DNA of 64,000 nucleotides. Origin: PALSA-610 sp038213435. Its GTDB lineage: Bacteria; Actinomycetota; Acidimicrobiia; IMCC26256; PALSA-610. The first letter of the stretch is position 1. Every line of letters starts with the position of its first letter. The DNA lies in contig JBBQTI010000011.1 of assembly GCA_038213435.1 (NCBI GenBank), forward strand, positions 1-64,000, written 5' to 3'. The notes beneath the pieces are model-generated. The model was given only the letters and a program-made list of their open reading frames with translations, was not told the DNA's origin and did not search any database. The position numbers were made by a program, and so were the translations under genes. This document shows, in pieces, positions 1 through 7,483 of this stretch.

Positions 1-612
1 GATCGAGCCGGTCGAGCCGTAGAACTTCGCGTCACCGAAGGCGAAGATCCCGCCGTCGGATGCGACGAACCAGTAGCCGTTACCGGTCGGGGTCGCCGTC
101 ATGCCGACGATCGGCTGATTCAGCGTGATCGCGCCGGTCGAGCCATGGAACGCCGCGTCGCCGAACGAGAAGATCCCGCCGTCGGAGGCCACCAACCAGT
201 AGCCGTCCCCGGTGGGCTGGGCAGCCATCCCCACGATCGGCTTGTTCAGAACTTTCCCGCCGGTCGAGCCGTGGAAGTTCGCGCTACCGAAGGAGAAGAT
301 CCCGCCGTCGGACGCGACGAACCAGTAGCCGTTGCCGGACGGCGTTGCGGCCATCCCCACGATCGGGCGGTTCAAGGTCATCGCCCCGGTCGAGCCGTGG
401 AAATCGGCGTCGCCGAAAGCGAAGATGCCGCCGTCGGACGCGACCATCCAATAGCCGTTGCCGGACGGGGTCGAGGCCATGCCGACGATCGGTTGGTTGA
501 GTGTGATGGAGCCGGTCGAGCCGTGGAACGCGGCGTCGCCGAAGGAGAAGATCCCGCCGTCCCTCGCGACCATCCAGTAACCGTCGCTCGACGACCCGGC
601 CTGCGCGCGCAC
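1..612 (-). repeat. 126-bp tandem coding repeats
   Basis: The element gatcccgccgtcg recurs near 46, 172, 298, 424 (as gatgccgccgtcg) and 549, giving a period of 126 bases, exactly 42 codons. The copies are similar but diverged mostly at third positions, as expected for selected protein repeats rather than a recent expansion. Confidence 0.85.
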
Positions 613-753
613 GGAGCCGTCCGTCATGACTCCGGGCGCTGCGTTCCCCGCGACGACGTCCGCGGAGGTCCGAGCGACGGCCGCGGGCATGAAACCGACG
701 ACGAACGCAACCACGGCGATGACCGTCACCAGCGCCCGACGTGCGTGTCGCAT
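1..753 (-). CDS. Secreted protein of tandem 42-residue GYW/DGGIFSFGDA repeats (3' end outside window)
   Basis: The reading frame is open from the ATG at 751-753 to the window edge (251 codons, no stop seen), so the C-terminus is missing. A GGAAAGA ribosome-binding site lies about 8 bases upstream. The N-terminus (MRHARRALVTVIAVVAFVV, then MPAAVA) is a clear Sec signal peptide. From about residue 55 the protein is made of near-identical repeats of 42 residues, each with GYW(M/F/L)VASDGGIF(S/A)FGDA, an FHGSTG element and a (N)(Q/R/K)PIVGMA element. Five copies are visible. The pattern suggests a small-bladed beta-propeller or an extended surface repeat; I know no biochemical function for it. 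A second protein with the same repeat type lies at 25543-27033. Extracellular or wall-associated location is inferred. Confidence 0.85.
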   Translation of the reverse strand, partial: MRHARRALVTVIAVVAFVVGFMPAAVARTSADVVAGNAAPGVMTDGSVRAQAGSSSDGYWMVARDGGIFSFGDAAFHGSTGSITLNQPIVGMASTPSGNGYWMVASDGGIFAFGDADFHGSTGAMTLNRPIVGMAATPSGNGYWFVASDGGIFSFGSANFHGSTGGKVLNKPIVGMAAQPTGDGYWLVASDGGIFSFGDAAFHGSTGAITLNQPIVGMTATPTGNGYWFVASDGGIFAFGDAKFYGSTGSI

Positions 754-892
754 GCGAGATCTTTCCGGGTAATCCGAGCGACTCGCAGTATCGGCGGGAC
801 GCGGGCGGGGAGGCCGCCCGGGGAACCCGGGTCAGGCGGCGCGATCGTGCTCCCGACCCGTCACCAGCGCGTTACGAACTCTCGTCCGCGCA

Positions 893-1240
893 TCAGATGA
901 CGGTGAGCGTCCCATGCATGAAGCTGTGGATGTTGCAGTGGAACTTGTACGTTCCGGCCGCCGGCGCGGTGAACGTCGCCGTCTGGCCGCCGTCGATCGT
1001 CACGTCGAAGCCGCCGCCGTCCTGGGTGACGGTGTGCGTCACGGAGGCGTCGTTCTTCACCGTCACCGTCGATCCGGCCTTCACCGTCGTGGGGTGGAAT
1101 TTGAAGTTGGAGTCGATAGTGATCTGGGCGGTGCCCGAGCTCGACGCCGCGGGCGTCGTGCTCTTGCTGCTGCTCCCGCAGGCGGCGAGGCCGAGCGCGA
1201 GTGCGGACAGGGCGATGAAGACGAGGAAGCGTCGGTGCAT
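893..1240 (-). CDS. Cupredoxin-domain (plastocyanin-like) lipoprotein
   Basis: This 115-residue protein begins with a lipoprotein signal ending in GLAAC (Cys21 is the lipidation site), followed by a Ser/Thr/Ala linker and one cupredoxin domain of about 80 residues. Type I copper ligands are visible: His69 in THTVT, then Cys102, His105 and Met108 in HCNIHSFMHG. It should be a membrane-anchored, extracytoplasmic blue copper protein that shuttles electrons or buffers copper; the partner is unknown. I chose the ATG at 1240 because the signal peptide starts there; the same frame extends to 1285 but would then overlap the acyl-CoA dehydrogenase gene upstream. Confidence 0.85.
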   Translation of the reverse strand: MHRRFLVFIALSALALGLAACGSSSKSTTPAASSSGTAQITIDSNFKFHPTTVKAGSTVTVKNDASVTHTVTQDGGGFDVTIDGGQTATFTAPAAGTYKFHCNIHSFMHGTLTVI

Positions 1241-1271
1241 GTCTGGATTACGGAGCGAGGGGCGCACGTGT

Positions 1272-2453
1272 TCAACCCTTCTCACGGGGAAGGCCCAGCG
1301 TACGTTCGCCGATCACGTTCCGTTGGATCTCGTTGGTGCCGGCCCAGATCGAGCTGGCCTGGTAGTAGAGCCAGGAGCGCTGCCAGGCGCCGTCGCCCGG
1401 GTTGCCTTCGGCGCCCCGCCAGAGGGGTTGCGCGGGCCCCACGACCGCCATCGCGGTGTCGTGCAGGCGCTTGCTCATCTCGCTCCACCACAGCTTGTTG
1501 ATGCTGCCGACCGCTCCGGGCTCCGCGCCCTTCGCGGTGCGCGAGATCGATCGCCAGTTGTGCAACTGAAAGATGCGGACTTCGACGAAGGCCTGGGCGA
1601 GCCGGCCCGCGAGCCGCGGGTCGTCGAGCGCGTCGTGCTCGACGCCGAGCACCCACAGCTCGTCGAGCAGCTGCGCGTGGGCGACGAGCTGGCGCGGGTT
1701 GACTCCTCGTTCATGCGTCAGCGTCGAGTTCGCGACTCGCCATCCTTCGTGGATCGGCCCGACCAGCTGGTCGTCGGCGACGAACACGTCGGAGAGGAAG
1801 ACCTCGTTGAACTCGGACTCGTCGGTGATCTGGCGCAACGGACGCACGTCGACTCCCGGCGCGTGCATGTCGATCGCGAGCGCGGAGATGCCCTTGCTTT
1901 TCGGCGCGTCGGGATCGGTTCGGGCCAGGCACCATCCCCAGTCGGCGAACTGGGCGTAACTCGTCCACACCTTCTGGCCGTTCACGACGAATCCGCCGTC
2001 GACCTTCGTGGCACTCGTCGTGAGCGAGGTGAGGTCGCTCCCCGCGCCGGGTTCGCTGAACAGCTGGCACCAGATCTCGGATGCGTCGAGGATGCGCGGC
2101 AGCCACCGCGTCTTTTGCTCCGGGGCGCCGTGAGCGAGCAGCGTGGGCCCGACGAGGTTCACGCCGATGCGGCCGACGAGCTCCGGGGCGCGGGCGCGCG
2201 CGAGCTCCTCGGTCACGATGTAGTGCTCGACGGGGCCGCGACCACGACCGCCGTACTCCTCGGGCCACGCGATGCCGACGAGCCGACCCCCCGCGAGCTT
2301 CGCCTGCCACCCGCGACCGAACGCGACTTCGTCGGCGAGGTCGTCGAAACGCGGCGGCAAGCCCTTGCCGTACTCCCAGGGGAGGTTCGCGCGCAACCAG
2401 TCGCGTACTTCGTCGCGCAGTGCGGCTTCGGCGGGCGTCGCGCGCAGATCCAT
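1272..2453 (-). CDS. Acyl-CoA dehydrogenase (FadE family)
   Basis: This is a full-length 393-residue flavin-dependent acyl-CoA dehydrogenase. The FAD/substrate motif QLFSEPGAGSDLTSL is at about 135-149, the WTSYAQ strand follows, and the C-terminal WAGTNEIQRNVIGERTLGLP closes the FAD site. The residue before GTNEIQ is Ala rather than the Glu base of MCAD-type enzymes, as in several actinobacterial FadE proteins that act in heteromers or on bulky (steroid-type) acyl-CoAs. It lies 17 bases downstream of citrate synthase on the same strand and 31 bases upstream of the cupredoxin gene. The substrate cannot be read from sequence. Confidence 0.9.
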   Translation of the reverse strand: MDLRATPAEAALRDEVRDWLRANLPWEYGKGLPPRFDDLADEVAFGRGWQAKLAGGRLVGIAWPEEYGGRGRGPVEHYIVTEELARARAPELVGRIGVNLVGPTLLAHGAPEQKTRWLPRILDASEIWCQLFSEPGAGSDLTSLTTSATKVDGGFVVNGQKVWTSYAQFADWGWCLARTDPDAPKSKGISALAIDMHAPGVDVRPLRQITDESEFNEVFLSDVFVADDQLVGPIHEGWRVANSTLTHERGVNPRQLVAHAQLLDELWVLGVEHDALDDPRLAGRLAQAFVEVRIFQLHNWRSISRTAKGAEPGAVGSINKLWWSEMSKRLHDTAMAVVGPAQPLWRGAEGNPGDGAWQRSWLYYQASSIWAGTNEIQRNVIGERTLGLPREKG

Positions 2454-2470
2454 GGCGCGCGGACCTTAGG

Positions 2471-3769
2471 TCAGACGCGCTGGTCGATCGGCACGTACTT
2501 GCGCTCGACCGGCCCGGTGTAGATCTGCCGCGGGCGACCGATCTTCGTCTTGGGGTTCTCGTTGCCCTCCCACCAGTGCGCGATCCAACCGGGAAGGCGG
2601 CCGATCGCGAAGAGCACGGGGAACATGTCGGTGGGGAAGCCCATCGCTCGATAGATGAGTCCCGAGTAGAAGTCGACGTTGGGGTACAGCTTCTTCTCGA
2701 TGAAGTAGTCGTCGGTGAGCGCGACCTCCTCGAGCTCGAGCGCGATGTCGAACAGCACGTCGTTCGATTTCAGCTCGTTGAGCACGCGCTCCGCCGTCGA
2801 CTTCAAGATCTTGGCGCGGGGGTCGTAGTTCTTGTACACGCGGTGACCGAAGCCAGACAGACGGAAGTCGTCGTGCGGGTCCTTCGCGCGCCGTACCGCC
2901 TCGCGCACGTCACCGCCGTTGTCGCGGATGCCCTCGAGCATCTCCACGCACGCCTGGTTGGCGCCACCGTGCAACGGACCCCACAGCGCGTCGACCCCGG
3001 CCGCGATCGACGCGTACAGGTTCGCCTCGGCGGAGCCGACGATCCTCACGGTCGAGGTGGAGCAATTCTGCTCGTGGTCGGCGTGCAGGATCAGCAGCTG
3101 CTTCAGCGCATGCACGACCGTCGACGACACCTCGAACGGCTCGGACGGAACCGCGAACATCATGCGGATGAAGTTCTCGATCAGGTCCAGTGAGTTGTCG
3201 GGATAGAGGAACGGCTGCCCGATCGATTGCTTGTACGAGTAGGCCGCGACGGTCGGAAGCTTCGCCATCAGCCGCACGATCGAGAGTTGCACCTGCTCGG
3301 GGTCGTGCGGGTCTTCGGAGTCCTGGTAGAAGGTGGCGAGCGCGTTCACCACCGAGGCGGTCGTCGCCATCGGGTGCGCGTCCTTCGGGAAGCCGTAGTA
3401 GAAGCGCTTCACGTCCTCGTGGACGAGCGTGTGCAGGCGGATCTGACGACTGAATTCGGCCCGCTCCGTGGCAGTCGGTAGCTCGCCGTAGATCAATAGC
3501 CACGCGGTCTCGAGGAACGACGGGTGCTCTTGCTCCGCGAGATCGTCGATGTCGTACCCGCGGTAGCGCAGGATGCCGGCGTCGCCGTCGACGAACGTGA
3601 TCGCGGATTCGGTCGAGCCGGTGTTCACGTATCCGTAGTCGAGCGTGATGAGGCCCGTCTGCGCTCGCAGCTTGGAGATGTCGATGGCGTACTCGTTCTC
3701 GGTGCCGCGCACCACGGGGAGCTCGATCTCCTTGCCGTTCCACAGCAGCTTGGCCGGTGCTTCCGACAT
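2471..3769 (-). CDS. gltA: Citrate synthase
   Basis: It condenses acetyl-CoA and oxaloacetate to citrate, the entry step of the TCA cycle. The 432-residue protein has the hexameric type II layout: an N-terminal beta domain (WNGKEIELPV), then the catalytic His motifs GPLHGGANQA and GFGHRVYKNYDPRA, the catalytic Asp in NVDFYSGL, and a C-terminal tail ending IYTGPVERKYVPIDQRV. I chose the ATG at 3769 because AAGGAGC sits 6 to 7 bases before it; a frame-compatible ATG at 3784 lacks such a site. The following acyl-CoA dehydrogenase is probably co-transcribed, which would couple acetyl-CoA production and use. Confidence 0.97.
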   Translation of the reverse strand: MSEAPAKLLWNGKEIELPVVRGTENEYAIDISKLRAQTGLITLDYGYVNTGSTESAITFVDGDAGILRYRGYDIDDLAEQEHPSFLETAWLLIYGELPTATERAEFSRQIRLHTLVHEDVKRFYYGFPKDAHPMATTASVVNALATFYQDSEDPHDPEQVQLSIVRLMAKLPTVAAYSYKQSIGQPFLYPDNSLDLIENFIRMMFAVPSEPFEVSSTVVHALKQLLILHADHEQNCSTSTVRIVGSAEANLYASIAAGVDALWGPLHGGANQACVEMLEGIRDNGGDVREAVRRAKDPHDDFRLSGFGHRVYKNYDPRAKILKSTAERVLNELKSNDVLFDIALELEEVALTDDYFIEKKLYPNVDFYSGLIYRAMGFPTDMFPVLFAIGRLPGWIAHWWEGNENPKTKIGRPRQIYTGPVERKYVPIDQRV

Positions 3770-3892
3770 CCGAGGCTCCTTCATCGGGGGCGCCGTGCAA
3801 TCTACCGATTCCGGCGGGATCTGTAGTTCGGCATCCGCAGGTGAGCCCCAGATTGACGCCGTTGTCTCACCGCCTGCGAGACTCGGCCCGCC

Positions 3893-4906
3893 ATGGACTT
3901 CGACCTCACCGAGGATCAGCTCGCCTTGCGTGCGGGCGCGAGTGAGCTCCTCGACGACCTCGCCTCACCTGCACGCGTCCGCGTCCATACCGCGACCGAT
4001 GACCCGTTCGACCGCGCGCTCTGGCGTGCGATGGTCGATCAGGGTTGGCTCGGCGTCGAGGTGGATGAATCCGGCGGCGGCCTCGGGCTCGGTTCGGTCG
4101 AGGTCGCGGTGCTGGTCGAAGAGCTCGGCCGGCACGCCGCGCCCGCGCCGTTCGTTCCGACGGTCCTTGCGCTCGACGCCTTCGCCGGCGCCGGAGACGA
4201 CGCATGGGTGGGGCGCCTGCTGACGGGAGACGCGATCGCGTGTGTCGCGTGGGACGCGCACGCACCCGTGCCGTACGCGCCCTCCGCCGACGTCGCGATC
4301 GTGGTCGCCGACGACGGCGTCTATGCGACCGAGTCGACCGAGCGTCCCCGACGCGAGCCCGCGATGGATCTCACCCGCGAGCTCGGCTGGCTGCACTTCG
4401 ATCCGTCGACGGCGCGCCGGCTGGGCGGTGCCGAGGCGCGGACCCGGCTGCTCGATCGCGGCGCGACCTTCACGAGCGCCGATCTGCTCGGGAGCGCTGC
4501 ACGCGGCCTCGACCTTGCGGTCGAGTATGCGAAGGACCGCGTGCAGTTCGGGCGGCCGATCGGGTCGTTCCAGGCGGTGAAGCACCGCTGCGCCGACATG
4601 CTGGTCGACGTCGAGGGCATGCGATCGACGGTCTACTGGGCGGCGTGGTGCATCGGTGTCGGCGACGCCGAGGCGTCCGTCGCGGCGTCGACGGCGAAGG
4701 TCTGGTGCGGCGACGCGTCGAAGCGGGTCATGGCGTCGGCCCTGCAGGTGCACGGCGGCATCGGGTTCACCTGGGAGCACGACCTGCATTTCTTCTTGAA
4801 GCGCGCGCAGCTCGACCAGCTCGCCTTCGGCGATGCGTCGGCGCATCGCGGGAGGTTGGCGTCGCTGCTGCGACCCCGAGTGGAAGCGGGTGAAAGCGTC
4901 GTCTGA
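3893..4906 (+). CDS. Acyl-CoA dehydrogenase, divergent FadE subunit
   Basis: The 337-residue protein is shorter than a standard acyl-CoA dehydrogenase (about 390). The N-terminal helical domain (MDFDLTEDQLALRAGASELL) and the C-terminal four-helix domain (EYAKDRVQFGRPIGSFQAVKH, then QVHGGIGFTWEHDLHFFLKR) are clear. The middle beta domain is reduced and has no recognisable SEPGAGSD-type motif. This is the pattern of the partner subunit in actinobacterial alpha2beta2 FadE heteromers, where only one subunit type binds FAD and carries the catalytic base. That it pairs with another dehydrogenase here is inference. It is divergent from gltA and ends 4 bases before the convergent lipoprotein gene. 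Confidence 0.85.
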   Translation: MDFDLTEDQLALRAGASELLDDLASPARVRVHTATDDPFDRALWRAMVDQGWLGVEVDESGGGLGLGSVEVAVLVEELGRHAAPAPFVPTVLALDAFAGAGDDAWVGRLLTGDAIACVAWDAHAPVPYAPSADVAIVVADDGVYATESTERPRREPAMDLTRELGWLHFDPSTARRLGGAEARTRLLDRGATFTSADLLGSAARGLDLAVEYAKDRVQFGRPIGSFQAVKHRCADMLVDVEGMRSTVYWAAWCIGVGDAEASVAASTAKVWCGDASKRVMASALQVHGGIGFTWEHDLHFFLKRAQLDQLAFGDASAHRGRLASLLRPRVEAGESVV

Positions 4907-4910
4907 GTGA

Positions 4911-5453
4911 TCAGGACGTGGCGCCCACCTTGTTGCCGTCGGGGCCCGCCGCGAACCACTTGTTCAGGATCCCCTGACCGTTCGTGTCGCCGCCCTTCGT
5001 GTCGCCCGCGAAACGGTAGAGCGGGTGCCCGGCGATCTGGAGTTGGGTGCTGCCGTCCGCGCGCGCAAAGGTCGACAGCTTCGACGCGTCGATGCCGGCG
5101 CCGGCCGTCGGGGTGCCGGTCACGGTCGCCGGCGGCCACGTTTGGGCGCACACTCCTGCTCCACAGGTGCTCGCGCCGGGCGTCGTGTCGTTGTCGAACC
5201 GGTACAACGTCAGTCCCTTGTCATCGACGAGCACCATGCCGAGCTTCGTTGTCGCCACCTTGACGGTGGCGTCGGCCGCCGGTGCCGCAGTCGTCGTGGT
5301 CGGCGCGAGGGAGGTGGTCGGCGCGGCGGTGGTGGTTGGCGCGATCGTTGTCGAGGCGGCGGACGAGGAGCTCTTGCTGCTGCTCCCGCACGCGGCAAGT
5401 GCAAATGCGCCGGCGGCGAGCGTGACGAGCGCGCGGACACGGAACTGGCGCAT
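4911..5453 (-). CDS. COG4315-type secreted-repeat lipoprotein
   Basis: This is a 180-residue lipoprotein with the signal MRQFRVRALVTLAAGAFALA and lipobox Cys22. A long Ser/Ala/Thr/Pro linker (to about residue 65) leads to a paired repeat: LGMVLVDDKGLTLYRFDND with CAQTWPPATV, then LQIAGHPLYRFAGDTKGGD with NKWFAAGPDG. These are the hallmarks of the 'secreted repeat of unknown function' family, often found near sigma/anti-sigma genes and copper or electron-transfer lipoproteins. The gene is divergent from an ECF sigma factor 105 bases away, so it could be one of its targets; that is inference. Confidence 0.8.
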   Translation of the reverse strand: MRQFRVRALVTLAAGAFALAACGSSSKSSSSAASTTIAPTTTAAPTTSLAPTTTTAAPAADATVKVATTKLGMVLVDDKGLTLYRFDNDTTPGASTCGAGVCAQTWPPATVTGTPTAGAGIDASKLSTFARADGSTQLQIAGHPLYRFAGDTKGGDTNGQGILNKWFAAGPDGNKVGATS

Positions 5454-5558
5454 TCATCCCCCTGGGTACGTTTCGAACGTGCGGACCTCCACAATACGGA
5501 GGACGGGACCGGCGGGTTCGATGAACTCGCTCATCTCTGCCGCCGTATCCTCACAGTG

Positions 5559-6092
5559 ATGGCCGAAGCGCGCCCCGTGCTCGCGAACGACGACGGTGTG
5601 CGGGCCGTGTACGCCGCGCACGGGCCCGAGCTGTACCGGTTCGCGCTGCGCTCGCTCGGCGATCGCGGGCTGGCGGAGGAGGCGGTTCAGGAGACGTTCG
5701 TCCGCGCGTGGCAGGCGGCAAACCGCTTCGACGACGCGCTGGGCTCGCTTCGAACGTGGCTGTTCGCGATCGTGCGAAACGTGGTCATCGATCTGTCCCG
5801 TGCGCGCGCGGTCCGACCCGCGTTGGCTGCGGGGAGCCGGACGAACGATGAGGTCGTGCTCGACGACGACGTCGAGCGCGTGCTCGTGGCATGGCAGGTG
5901 GAGGAGGCGCTCCAGAAGTTGAGTGCGGAGCACCGCGACGCGCTGGTAGAGGTGCACTACAAGTCCCGCCCGTATCACGATGTCGCGCACGACCTCGGGG
6001 TGCCCGTCGGAACGATCAAGAGCCGCGTCTATTACGCGCTGAAGGCGATGCGGCTCGCGCTCGAAGAGTTGGGTTGGTCCGATGACGTCTGA
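5559..6092 (+). CDS. ECF-family RNA polymerase sigma factor
   Basis: This 177-residue sigma-70 factor has only regions 2 and 4. Region 2 runs from about residue 15 to 85, with the -10 recognition helix around AEEAVQETFVRAWQAANRFD and LRTWLFAIVRN. Region 4 runs from about 112 to 170, with the helix-turn-helix YHDVAHDLGVPVGTIKSRVY. The ATG at 5559 follows an in-frame GTG at 5556; either could start translation. The stop overlaps the start of the anti-sigma gene by 11 bases, so the pair is translationally coupled. The arrangement predicts a signal-responsive regulon, possibly including the divergent lipoprotein and the downstream MerB-like gene. Confidence 0.93.
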   Translation: MAEARPVLANDDGVRAVYAAHGPELYRFALRSLGDRGLAEEAVQETFVRAWQAANRFDDALGSLRTWLFAIVRNVVIDLSRARAVRPALAAGSRTNDEVVLDDDVERVLVAWQVEEALQKLSAEHRDALVEVHYKSRPYHDVAHDLGVPVGTIKSRVYYALKAMRLALEELGWSDDV

Positions 6093-6747
6093 CACGTGCC
6101 GCGAGTTGCGCGCTGTGCTCGGCGCCGTCGCACTCGGGGGCGCCGATCCGGCCGAAACGCTCGCGCTGCGCGCCCACCTCGACGGGTGCGCCGAATGCCG
6201 GTCCGAATTGCGCGAGCTGACGTCGGTCGCGGCCGCGTTGCCGCTCGCCGATCCGTCACGGGCCAAGGGCGGTCTCACCCAACCGCCGCCCGCGTTGGCG
6301 AAGCGTGTCCTCGGCCGGGTCGCGGCCGAGCGCACCGCTCGACGTACGCGGACGCGCCACCGGGTCGCGGCCGCCACCGCCACGTCGGTTGCGATCGCGG
6401 CGGCGGTCGTCGCCTTCGTTCTCATCGTGCCCGGCAACGCACCGTCGGGGAACCGGGTCGTGTTCGCGTCGCACGAGGGAGTGAGCGCGGCTGCGACCCT
6501 CCGCTCGCGCGCGGCGGGTACCGAGGTCGCGTTCCACGTGTCCGGCCTGGACCGAGGCGACTCTTACTGGCTGTGGCTCACGGGCGACGACGGCAATCGG
6601 ATCGGGGCCGGGACCTTCCGGGGCACCGGAACGCCGACGGATATGGTCATGACCGCCGCGATTCCACTCGCTGACGCGCGCCGCATCTGGGTCACCGACG
6701 AGCACGACGAGGTCGTGCTCGATCAACTGTTGCCGACCCCTGCCTAG
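6082..6747 (+). CDS. Membrane anti-sigma factor with ZAS zinc motif and RskA-like domain
   Basis: The 221-residue protein has an N-terminal anti-sigma domain carrying the zinc motif His32-x3-Cys36-x2-Cys39 (HLDGCAEC). One transmembrane segment lies at about residues 93-118 (SVAIAAAVVAFVLIVPG), and an extracytoplasmic C-terminal domain resembles the anti-sigma-K (RskA) fold (GDSYWLWLTGDDGNRIGAG). It should hold the upstream sigma factor at the membrane and release it on an external or redox signal; the zinc motif makes thiol or redox sensing plausible. It overlaps the sigma gene by 11 bases and is followed 10 bases later by the MerB-like gene. Confidence 0.9.
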   Translation: MTSDTCRELRAVLGAVALGGADPAETLALRAHLDGCAECRSELRELTSVAAALPLADPSRAKGGLTQPPPALAKRVLGRVAAERTARRTRTRHRVAAATATSVAIAAAVVAFVLIVPGNAPSGNRVVFASHEGVSAAATLRSRAAGTEVAFHVSGLDRGDSYWLWLTGDDGNRIGAGTFRGTGTPTDMVMTAAIPLADARRIWVTDEHDEVVLDQLLPTPA

Positions 6748-6757
6748 TCTGCGGTCC

Positions 6758-7480
6758 ATGCCGCAGAACGTTCCCGACTTCGAGTTCTCCGACCGGGCCA
6801 AGCAGGTCCGGGCGTTCGTGTTCGAGTTCTGGTGCGAGCACGGCCGCGGCCCGACACTGCTCGAGGTGCACCACGCCACCGGGTTCGACCGGCGCCGCAT
6901 CATCGGGGCGTACAAAGAGCTCCAGCTCGGCATCGACGTCGTCGTCAACGAGGACACGCAGAACTGCAATCTGCTGAAGGCGCCGCCGTTCTCGTCGTTC
7001 CCCTCGCAGGTACGCGCGTACATCGACGACAACTTCCACTCGTTCGTCGGTTGCGCGAGCGAAGCCATCGCGTTCTCGCACATGCCCCCGTTCAACGACA
7101 AGACCATCCGGCTCGAGTCGCATTGCGCCTGCTGTTTCACGCCCGTCACGCTCGTCTCGAAGAACTTCGAGATGCAGTCGGTCACCCCGCCGGGAATCTT
7201 CCTGCACATCTCGCTCTCGCCGTACGACTGGAACAACGTCGACATGAGCCGTATGTGCGATTCGATGAACTACGTGCTCGACGCGGAGCATGCCGAGCGC
7301 TACGAACGGCAGACCGCGACCCGGGGCATCCTCGTGAACCTCGACCAGGCGAAGATGTTCGTGCAGAACGTGGCGAGCGAGCGGATGTACAACTTCCACT
7401 GGAAGCCGGGAACTTTGAATCCCCGCGCCGTGATCAAGGGCTTCCAGATGATGGGTGTCGACACCTCACCGTGGGAATGA
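6758..7480 (+). CDS. MerB-like protein (organomercurial lyase family) with Asp-to-Glu active-site change
   Basis: The 240-residue protein matches the plan of organomercurial lyase: an N-terminal winged-helix-like domain (about 12-65), then the catalytic core. Compared with plasmid MerB from memory, Cys96 corresponds to Cys99 (GCASEAIAF), Cys117 to Cys123 (ESHCACCFTPVTL) and Cys159 to Cys167 (SRMCDSMNYV). The spacing of the C-x-x-D pair is kept, but the acid is Glu102 instead of Asp99. There is an extra Cys at 125-126. MerB cleaves carbon-mercury bonds; whether this homologue does so is not known, and no merA or merR lies in the window. Its position 10 bases after an ECF sigma/anti-sigma pair suggests stress-regulated expression. 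Confidence 0.72.
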   Translation: MPQNVPDFEFSDRAKQVRAFVFEFWCEHGRGPTLLEVHHATGFDRRRIIGAYKELQLGIDVVVNEDTQNCNLLKAPPFSSFPSQVRAYIDDNFHSFVGCASEAIAFSHMPPFNDKTIRLESHCACCFTPVTLVSKNFEMQSVTPPGIFLHISLSPYDWNNVDMSRMCDSMNYVLDAEHAERYERQTATRGILVNLDQAKMFVQNVASERMYNFHWKPGTLNPRAVIKGFQMMGVDTSPWE

Positions 7481-7483
7481 CGA

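Noticed and set aside
1..612. Possible CRISPR array because of regular repeats
   Set aside because: The period is exactly 42 codons, the frame is open throughout, and the 'spacers' are as conserved as the repeats; these are protein repeats.
741..2522. 593-codon plus-strand frame over the cupredoxin and acyl-CoA dehydrogenase genes
   Set aside because: It runs antisense to two genes with clear motifs, and its sequence is shadow-like.
5468..5480. Short inverted repeat ACGTT-tcg-AACGT upstream of the sigma factor gene as an operator
   Set aside because: Five-base arms in GC-rich sequence occur by chance, and no regulator or second copy supports it.
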